Shown here: positions 27,019 to 32,999 of the stretch, one piece after another | How the letters are laid out: each line of letters opens with the position of its first letter | How positions within the stretch are numbered: the first letter of the stretch is position 1 | Source of the DNA: Pseudomonadota bacterium | Lineage (GTDB): Bacteria > Pseudomonadota > Gammaproteobacteria > JAKAQQ01 | Assembly (NCBI GenBank): GCA_021839245.1 | Contig: JAKCBQ010000016.1 | Span: 1-32,999 of the forward strand | Length of the DNA stretch: 32,999 bases | Reading direction: 5' to 3' | Program-made: the position numbers and the translations under genes | The notes under the pieces: generated by a model | The model's input: only the letters and a program-made list of their open reading frames with translations | The model's database searches: none | Told to the model about the DNA's origin: nothing

Positions 27019-28655
27019 TGTCCGCAGGTGTTCTTGGCAAACTCGAAGGAACGCTCAACTCTCCGCAAAGTGCGGGCCTTCTCGGCCTTGCGGCGGGAAT
27101 GGCGCAAGCCTCCGCCCCTCATCGCCTCCCGGTCCCGCTCATGGCGGTCATCGGGCAAGGGCTCCAGTCCGCTCAGCAGATGCGGGCGGCCACGTTGCAG
27201 AACGCGATGCACCAGGCAGTCCTCCCCTTCAAGCAGATGGTCACCACCGAGGCGCTCCGAGTGGCGCACGGGAAGCCGCTTATCCAGCGCACGAAGCCGT
27301 CGGTCGTGCCCTTCCCCGGCAAAAATGGGGACAAGCCGCAGACACCGATTCAGACACTTCGGTCTTCCAGTAATCCCCTTCGCCACGCGGAAGATAGAGC
27401 GCTTCTCATTTCATGGCTCGGGGCCCCAGGTGCGGGCAAGGAAATCTTCCGTAACGATCCCGCGCTTGTAGCTCAAGTCGAAAGGCAAAAGGCTCTCAAC
27501 ACGGCGCACGCCATCGCTGGTGGGAATGCTTTGCTTTTCCCTGGGCAACGGCCGCTCTTCTTCAATCCAAGGCTTGGCCCCGGCCAGACCCTCACGCCGC
27601 AAGGCACTGTGTCGGTCCCCCCAGGCTACATGCGTACGAGCGCGGGGGTGCAGTCGCTTTCCCCACTGCTCGCCGCCATGTACCACGCGGGCAAGCCGAC
27701 CCAGACCCTCACGGGGGCGCGCCCGCAGTCTGTCGCGCAGAACCTCGGACTACCACAGAATCCCGCGCAAGCGGCGCAGATCGCACGCCTGATCGCTGCT
27801 CAGCGCTCGGGCATTCTCCCCCAGCAGGGCGCGCCGCAACCTCTTGTGCGCCCCTCGGCACAAGGCCAACAGCCGAAGACGTTGGGGCAGCCGATAGGGG
27901 CATCCACGCAAGCCCAGAATGGCCAGACGCCAGCTCAGGAGAACCCGCTCGCCGCTGCCCTTCTTCCGGGCACCGGCCCAGCCTCGACCTCTGTCCGCCT
28001 CACCCCCTCTCAGGTCGCTCTCGAGACCGAAGCCTCCAAGGCCGCAACGGGCTACATCAAGGAAGGCGCGGAAAGCCGCATTGCGCTCGGAAACATCGCC
28101 GAACTCGACGCGGTGCTCCGGCGCTTCAAGACCGGTCCCGGGAGCGAGCCGCTGGTGCAGATCAAGTCGCTCTTCTCCGGCATCGGTCGCGTGTTCGGCG
28201 TTCCTCCTCCCCAGACGGGAGACATCACGAGCGCCCAGGTGCTCAGAAAGTCCGCAATTCAGCTCGCAGGATCGGTGACATCGAGCCTCGGGCAGAAAGC
28301 CGAGGGCGCGTTCGAGACGGTGCTGCATGCCGTCCCCAACGTCGACAACACCAACATGGCGAACGACATCGTGACTGGAGCCCTTGCCGCCGGCGCCCGC
28401 TATCGCATCGCCCGCGCCACTTTCACCCAGTCTTGGCTCGAAGCGCACAACGGTAACGCTGTGGTGCCCGGCCGGGGTACCGTGGGCGGCTACTGGACCC
28501 AGCACATCCCCTTCATGACATTCTTCATGGAGTCGCTCCCGGAGACCGCTCAAGCCGAGATCCTCAAGGCCGCACAGAAGAACGCGCCACTCAGGCACGA
28601 ACTCAATCAGGCGGAAGTCGCCTATAGCTGGCTCAAGGCTGGTGGGTACCTGTGA
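27018..28655 (+). CDS. Putative internal virion (ejection) protein 2 (545 aa)
   Basis: The start shares one base with the previous stop (TGATG). The sequence mixes Ala/Gln-rich helices (AVIGQGLQSAQQMRAATLQN), a Pro/Gln-rich disordered middle (residues of about 270-330) and a helical C-terminal third (SRIALGNIAELDAVLRRFKT, then KSAIQLAGSVTSSLGQKAEG). No lytic transglycosylase or lysozyme motif is visible. Size and order agree with ejection proteins that form a channel through the cell envelope during infection. Confidence 0.6.
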   Translation: MSAGVLGKLEGTLNSPQSAGLLGLAAGMAQASAPHRLPVPLMAVIGQGLQSAQQMRAATLQNAMHQAVLPFKQMVTTEALRVAHGKPLIQRTKPSVVPFPGKNGDKPQTPIQTLRSSSNPLRHAEDRALLISWLGAPGAGKEIFRNDPALVAQVERQKALNTAHAIAGGNALLFPGQRPLFFNPRLGPGQTLTPQGTVSVPPGYMRTSAGVQSLSPLLAAMYHAGKPTQTLTGARPQSVAQNLGLPQNPAQAAQIARLIAAQRSGILPQQGAPQPLVRPSAQGQQPKTLGQPIGASTQAQNGQTPAQENPLAAALLPGTGPASTSVRLTPSQVALETEASKAATGYIKEGAESRIALGNIAELDAVLRRFKTGPGSEPLVQIKSLFSGIGRVFGVPPPQTGDITSAQVLRKSAIQLAGSVTSSLGQKAEGAFETVLHAVPNVDNTNMANDIVTGALAAGARYRIARATFTQSWLEAHNGNAVVPGRGTVGGYWTQHIPFMTFFMESLPETAQAEILKAAQKNAPLRHELNQAEVAYSWLKAGGYL

Positions 28656-31048
28656 ACTGGGCGCAAGAGGTCCTCAAAGACGATAAGGCCGCACCGGCCA
28701 CCGCGGCGCCTCCGCCTCACTGGACGCAAGCCCCGTGGATCCAGACGGGCGCCAAGGTGCGCCAGAACCGCTACGGCGCGACCGTCACCACCGTCGGGGG
28801 CAAGACCTACGTCAGCGCGCCCGGGAACCGCACCCTCGCGAAGGATACGCTCAGCACGATGCCGTGGTGGCAACGCCTCGGCGCAGGTGTGGGAGAGGGC
28901 TTGCAGGACATCGCATCGCAGGCCGTCCAGCTCGGAAAATACGCGGGCCAAGCCGCCGCGTGGCCGCTGTCTGTAGGCAATGCCGTGGCTGGCGACAAGC
29001 CGCTCGGAATCCAGCGGTTTGCTGGTGTTGAAGCGGGTCGTGCCGTCCGGGGGCTTCTGGAAGCACCGGTCGGGGTCCGAAACCTCATCCTCGGCGAGTC
29101 GCACCCCTTCGCACGCGCGAATGCTGCCCTTCCCGTCGCGAATCTCTCACAGCACAGGGCCGAGACGCTTCCCCTCCGCCAAGCTCTCAACGACACCACC
29201 CCGGGCCGCGTGGGGCAGATCCTCGGGCAGGTCGCCGGGACGACGGCGCCCACGCTTGGAATCGGCGGCACGGTGGAACCTCTCCTCGGCAACATCGGGT
29301 GGCTGGCCTCAAACCCTATCGCCCGTTCCGCCATCACGGGCCTAGCGGAGGGCGCGGGCTTCGGTGGCCTGCTCCCCGCCTTCCGTCCTTCCTCTTCGGC
29401 TGGCGTGAACACCGCCGTCATGGGCGCGCTCGGTGGTATCACGCCACCTGTGCTTGCTCTTGGCGGCAAGCTCCTCGGCGGTGGCCTCGACATGCTCAAA
29501 GCCTCGTTGCCGGCGCTCCGGCAGGCCGCGCAGGAGGAGCGGATCGCACCCCTTTTGGCGAAACTCGCGGAAAGGGGAGGCACGGATCTCCAACCCGAAG
29601 CCGCGCCGCTCGAAGGCATGCGCCTCACGCTCGGGCAGGCGACCGGCAATCCCAACATCATCGCCCTCGAAAAAGGTACCTTTGCCGGTGGTGAAGGCGG
29701 CGGGGTCTATGACCGCCTGCGGGCGATCAACAACCGCACGCTCGTTAATGCCATCAAGGAGCTCGGCACCGAGGTCGACCCCAATCCCGCGACCATGATG
29801 CAGCAGTCCACTCGGATCGGTGACGCCCTTGCGAGCGCCCGCAACGTCGCGAAAAACCAGGAGCGTATGATCTGGGAGGCGGTGGACCCGGACGGGCTTG
29901 CCACCATCCCGAAGTCGCGCATCATGCAGGAGCTGGGGGCGGCCCAAAAGGAACTCTATGCCGCGGGGCGCGAAAACATGATCCCGGGAGACGTGGTCGA
30001 TCGTCTCAAGGGGCTTGAGGATCATGTCCCGCTCATGCGGTACCACGGCATCGCGAGCTCGATTGCCCAGAAGACAGCGGACCTCGACCGCTCGGGGGAC
30101 AGCGTCGGCGCCTACGCTCTCGGGGTCCTCTCCAACCGGCTGCGCAACCTCCAGTACAGCGACGCACCCGAGATCGCCGAGGGGGGAGACACCGAGGGCA
30201 TCTTGGATCGATTGGAAAAGGCGCGTCTCTTCACCAAGCAGCGCGCCCAGGTTTTCGACACGAACCCCCTTGCGCCTCTCTTCCGCGTGGACTCGACAGG
30301 CGCTGCGCGCGTCGAGCCCGAGATGGTCGGGAACCGCCTCATGTCGCCCACGCATCCCTCGGGCCTTGATCAGGCTCGGCAAGCGCTCGGGGGGAATGTT
30401 CAGGATCTCAAGAACTACTACCTCTCACAGCTCCTCGCCTCCGGCTCCACGCCGCAGGAAGACCCGTGGGGGAACAAGATGGTCTCCTACGCAAAACTTT
30501 CGAACTTCCTGAACCGCAGCCGCCCCCTCGCGGATCGCCTCTTCACCGATCCCGACGAGCAGGCAGCACTCGATCGGATCATGAAGGGAGCGAAGCTCAA
30601 CGATCGCGTGCAGAACTACATCGGCACCGGCGGATCACCGACCGCCATGAACCTCGAATCGAAGCTCATGCGCGACCAGATCGCGGGCCACGTCTACCAT
30701 CCCACCGCTTGGGAGGAAGGGATCGGCGGCGCGCTTGTGGGGAATCTGGCCGAAGGGAGTAAGGGGACACTTCCGGGCTACGTCGCCGGACGCGGGCTTG
30801 CCGCCTCCCAGCGGTGGTACGAGCGCGCCCTCATGCCCATCCGCGAGGACATCCTGCTCCACGCCCTCTCGGATCCAGACTACGGGCAGGCGCTCATCGA
30901 CAAGGGCACCAAAGCCCTTGCGGAGCCCGCGCATCCCTTCGTCCGCGCCCTCGTCAATCCTTTGGGAGCGTCGACCCCGCTCCGCGCGCTTGGAGGCGCT
31001 TCCGGCAACGCTCTGCTTCGAGCTTTAGCGATTCCCTCCGGGCAGTGA
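28652..31048 (+). CDS. Putative large internal virion (ejection) protein 3 (798 aa)
   Basis: The GTG start overlaps the previous stop (GTGA). Residues of about 183-286 are unusually rich in Gly, Ala and hydrophobic residues (GRVGQILGQVAGTTAPTLGI, then VNTAVMGALGGITPPVLALG), a pattern that could insert into membranes. Long helical segments with charged faces follow. The protein is the largest of the ejection set, just before the tail gene, as in other podoviruses. No enzyme motif is visible. Its last 95 bases overlap the end of the minus-strand membrane-protein gene. Confidence 0.65.
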   Translation: MNWAQEVLKDDKAAPATAAPPPHWTQAPWIQTGAKVRQNRYGATVTTVGGKTYVSAPGNRTLAKDTLSTMPWWQRLGAGVGEGLQDIASQAVQLGKYAGQAAAWPLSVGNAVAGDKPLGIQRFAGVEAGRAVRGLLEAPVGVRNLILGESHPFARANAALPVANLSQHRAETLPLRQALNDTTPGRVGQILGQVAGTTAPTLGIGGTVEPLLGNIGWLASNPIARSAITGLAEGAGFGGLLPAFRPSSSAGVNTAVMGALGGITPPVLALGGKLLGGGLDMLKASLPALRQAAQEERIAPLLAKLAERGGTDLQPEAAPLEGMRLTLGQATGNPNIIALEKGTFAGGEGGGVYDRLRAINNRTLVNAIKELGTEVDPNPATMMQQSTRIGDALASARNVAKNQERMIWEAVDPDGLATIPKSRIMQELGAAQKELYAAGRENMIPGDVVDRLKGLEDHVPLMRYHGIASSIAQKTADLDRSGDSVGAYALGVLSNRLRNLQYSDAPEIAEGGDTEGILDRLEKARLFTKQRAQVFDTNPLAPLFRVDSTGAARVEPEMVGNRLMSPTHPSGLDQARQALGGNVQDLKNYYLSQLLASGSTPQEDPWGNKMVSYAKLSNFLNRSRPLADRLFTDPDEQAALDRIMKGAKLNDRVQNYIGTGGSPTAMNLESKLMRDQIAGHVYHPTAWEEGIGGALVGNLAEGSKGTLPGYVAGRGLAASQRWYERALMPIREDILLHALSDPDYGQALIDKGTKALAEPAHPFVRALVNPLGASTPLRALGGASGNALLRALAIPSGQ

Positions 31049-31295
31049 ATGCAATGAGACCGAAGAAGAGCCAGCATCCGAGCCAGACCAAGAGAATCGC
31101 CCCGATGTGGTTCCCGAACCGGTGGAAGGCCCCAATGCCGAAGAACATGGCGATGGTTGCACTCGCCCAGAGCCGGAGAATGCCAGGGAGCACCGGCCGC
31201 GGAGGCATTTTGAGCACGTTCCCGCAGAACCACGCGACGAGCACGTACGCGGCCATGGCGGGAGGAAGGGCGAGAAACGGAAGAATGAGCAGCAT
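30954..31295 (-). CDS. Small multi-pass membrane protein on the opposite strand (113 aa)
   Basis: I accept only the segment from the ATG at 31295. It has three hydrophobic stretches (LLILPFLALPPAMAAYVLVA, then LWASATIAMFFGIGAF and IGAILLVWLGCWLFFGLIAF) and a basic C-terminal tail (RRESLKLEAERCRKRLQ). GGAG lies about eight bases before the start. It fills the 259-base gap between plus-strand genes, where no plus-strand frame looks protein-like. Its start codon is 12 bases from the divergent tail-gene start, so its promoter must lie inside the tail gene. It may be a moron or a lysis or exclusion protein. Confidence 0.65.
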   Translation of the reverse strand: MLLILPFLALPPAMAAYVLVAWFCGNVLKMPPRPVLPGILRLWASATIAMFFGIGAFHRFGNHIGAILLVWLGCWLFFGLIAFTARRESLKLEAERCRKRLQARGAGSTLPKD

Positions 31296-31307
31296 GGGTG
31301 ATCTCCG

Positions 31308-32999
31308 ATGACGTGTACTCAGCTCTCGACGCTCCAACCCGAGGCCACGACCACCCTTCTCCCGGGAACGCCTCCGACCAACAATCAGGAGTGGCAGGCG
31401 GTCCGGATCGCCCTTCAGACCGTGCTTCAGCAGATCCGGGCGGCGGCGGGCGTCACGGGTGTGAACGCCGTACCCCAACAGTATGCGCTTTTTGCTGGCT
31501 CTTCGCTCCCCCCGATGACCTTCTCCGGGTGCACGGCGAGCCTCGATACATCGAACGTCCTCTTCGGAGCCGGAAGCCTCAAACTCGCGCTCTCTTCGTC
31601 CCCGGCGTCCGTGATCTTCGCTTCCGACACCGCGTGGCCGATCGCGCACAACCGCTCGTGGATCGTCTCCTTTTACGCCATGGCATCCGAGACGACCCAG
31701 GGCACGATCACCATCACGACGCCCAAAGCCTCGTACACGACCGACTTCACGCTTCCCGCCGGATCGACATTCGCGCGCTACTACGACACGCTCAACCTGA
31801 TCGCGGACGGGTCCACCTCTTTCGGTCTTTCCTTCTCCTTCACCTCTGGGGCGACCGTGTGGCTCGATGGGATCCAGCTCGAACCCTACTACGGCGTCGC
31901 GATCGCGCCCTCGCCGTTCATCTCGACCTCCCCGGCTCTCACGCTCGACAACCAGCCGGACGGCACCACCTACGCCCGCACGCTGGCCTCGGTGCTCTCG
32001 TCCAACCTCCCGCTCCGTCCCGCGATGGCGACCATCCTCTCGCTCAACCCCACGCACTACTGGCCGATCTCGGGGCCTCAAAGCTACACCACGGATCTCG
32101 GATCCAGCGCGAGCGCTCTTCAAGCCATCTCCACCGGTTCTGTTTCGTCCGTCGACGTGACCGGTCTCTCCGGGCGGCTGGCACCCGGCGACGCGCAGCC
32201 GACGCGTGAGTTTGAAACCAACGGCGCGCAGTACGCCTCGGGGACCACGGGGCTTAGTGCGTATGTCTTCGGCGGCGTGATCGCAAGCCCTGCCGCGGAC
32301 ACGCCCTCCGGCCCGCTGGTAGTGGTCGGCTGGCAAAACACCGACACCACCTCCCCGACGACCTCTGCACCTCTGCTCTGGATGACTCCCGATGGATACG
32401 CCCACGCAGCGGTAGATACGAGCGGGGGGCCCCTCATTATTGATTCTCCCCTCACCTACACTTTCCGAGACCCGCATCTCCTGCTCATGGAGATTGACTA
32501 TAGCTCTTCGAGCGGATATACCACCATCCACCTTTTCGTCGATGGCGTCGACGTGGCCGAAAACAGCATCCCTGTGAGCCTTGTCACACCGTCGCCCATG
32601 TACTACACCCTCGGCGGCGCTGCCGGTGATGGATATACGGGGTTCAGTTCCGGGTTCACGTCGAACCCCGTTCTCATCCAAGACGTGTTTGTGTTCGAGG
32701 GGGAGATTCTGAGAAACGCGGACTACTTTTCCATTTTCCAGTCTCTCACCCCCGGGCGCGGAACGTCCTCGGGCTTTCTCTACCGCGGTTCGGTACCCCC
32801 GCAGTCGAGCACGGCGTCTTTCTCCTACACGTCGACGACGAGCTCGATCACGATAAGCTGGGGCGCTTTCACGGTGTACTGGGCGGACGGGACGACGCAG
32901 GCCGTGAGTAGCGGGAGTCATGAGTTTACCGGCCTTTCGGCTTCGACCACCTACTACTTCTACCCCTACCTCAGGCAGGCCGACGGGACGGTCCAGTTT
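31308..32999 (+). CDS. Tail/receptor-binding protein, N-terminal part (continues at 134)
   Basis: The ATG at 31308 is the first possible start: an in-frame TGA lies at 31299. The frame stays open to the end of the window and continues at base 134 after the 126-bp overlap, ending at 655 (737 residues). After a helical head-attachment part (TNNQEWQAVRIALQTVLQQI) come a carbohydrate-module-like jelly-roll (about residues 60-210, ending TVWLDGIQLEPYY), a LamG/concanavalin-like sandwich (about 245-480, with HLFVDGVDV), then fibronectin-III-like and Hint domains. Binding modules point to the receptor-binding tail protein. No lyase or endosialidase signature is visible. The ribosome-binding site is weak. 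Confidence 0.8.
   Translation, partial: MTCTQLSTLQPEATTTLLPGTPPTNNQEWQAVRIALQTVLQQIRAAAGVTGVNAVPQQYALFAGSSLPPMTFSGCTASLDTSNVLFGAGSLKLALSSSPASVIFASDTAWPIAHNRSWIVSFYAMASETTQGTITITTPKASYTTDFTLPAGSTFARYYDTLNLIADGSTSFGLSFSFTSGATVWLDGIQLEPYYGVAIAPSPFISTSPALTLDNQPDGTTYARTLASVLSSNLPLRPAMATILSLNPTHYWPISGPQSYTTDLGSSASALQAISTGSVSSVDVTGLSGRLAPGDAQPTREFETNGAQYASGTTGLSAYVFGGVIASPAADTPSGPLVVVGWQNTDTTSPTTSAPLLWMTPDGYAHAAVDTSGGPLIIDSPLTYTFRDPHLLLMEIDYSSSSGYTTIHLFVDGVDVAENSIPVSLVTPSPMYYTLGGAAGDGYTGFSSGFTSNPVLIQDVFVFEGEILRNADYFSIFQSLTPGRGTSSGFLYRGSVPPQSSTASFSYTSTTSSITISWGAFTVYWADGTTQAVSSGSHEFTGLSASTTYYFYPYLRQADGTVQF
32874..32999. repeat. 126-bp terminal direct repeat, right copy
   Basis: This copy is identical to bases 8-133 and closes the circle. 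Removing one copy and the seven adapter bases gives a unit genome of about 32,866 bp and restores the tail reading frame. The length is close to common assembler k-mer sizes, in line with an overlap created by assembly. Confidence 0.9.

Noticed and set aside
31296..32921. N-terminal part of a 655-residue minus-strand frame reaching to 32921
   Set aside because: This portion is Arg/Gly/Glu-rich antisense of the tail gene without any protein-like pattern. Only the hydrophobic part from the ATG at 31295 looks real.
1..32999. CRISPR array, tRNA genes, insertion sequences, integrase or attachment site
   Set aside because: I saw no spaced repeat array, no tRNA consensus arms outside chance matches in coding sequence, no transposase or integrase motif and no duplicated attachment core.

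Overview
The window is an essentially complete genome of a short-tailed (podovirus-like), double-stranded DNA bacteriophage, assembled as a circular or circularly permuted contig. Bases 8-133 are repeated exactly at 32874-32999 (126 bp). Bases 1-7 (CCGATCT) match the 3' end of a common Illumina adapter. After trimming, the unique molecule is 134-32999, about 32,866 bp. One tail gene (31308 onward) reads in frame through the junction and ends at 655. The DNA is GC-rich and densely coding, with many ATGA/GTGA stop-start overlaps. The host cannot be named from sequence, but strong sigma-70-type promoters and an inner/outer-membrane spanin pair point to a Gram-negative host with high GC. The module types are a P22-like portal, an N4-gp56-family capsid protein, a headful-type terminase and P22-like stopper and ejection proteins. 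I see no integrase, no phage RNA polymerase and no DNA polymerase, so the phage probably relies on host transcription and replication enzymes.

Layout. (1) 8-1388, plus strand: the end of the tail protein with a C-terminal Hint (intein-like) domain, then three small genes, two with membrane anchors. (2) 1339-6146, minus strand: one tightly coupled operon from a promoter at about 6176-6204. Its order is a Bet/RecT annealing protein, a PD-(D/E)XK exonuclease, a coiled-coil protein, a T4-type endolysin, three small membrane proteins (one a likely holin), i-spanin, o-spanin, a membrane protein and a RusA-like resolvase. Recombination and lysis genes therefore share one transcript. (3) 6147-6271: the divergent control region with a palindromic operator candidate. 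(4) 6272-14105, plus strand: a Cro/YdaS-like regulator, a replication initiator with embedded palindromic iterons, a lambda-P-like partner, accessory recombination and nuclease genes (NinB-like, YbcO-like), many small unknown genes and an orphan C5-cytosine methyltransferase. A second promoter lies at 9944. (5) 14102-14219: a promoter that immediately meets an intrinsic terminator, predicting an RNA of about 83 nt at the head of the late operon. (6) 14232-31048, plus strand: small pre-terminase genes, small and large terminase, portal, scaffold, a capsid gene with its own promoter and a folded 152-nt leader, decoration, adaptor and stopper proteins, a GNAT-like protein, and the ejection proteins. 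(7) 30954-31295, minus strand: a lone small membrane-protein gene. (8) 31308 across the junction to 655: the receptor-binding tail protein.

How it fits together. The regulator at 6272 probably acts on the operator between the two early promoters. Bet, the exonuclease, RusA and the NinB/YbcO-like proteins form a recombination set that could make concatemers for headful packaging. The methyltransferase may protect against host restriction. The late operon builds the procapsid, fills it and closes it, and the leftward operon lyses the cell. The observations most worth a second look are the late-promoter small RNA, the Hint-tipped tail protein, the structured capsid leader, the origin-like repeats inside the initiator gene, and the placement of lysis genes in the early-type leftward operon.
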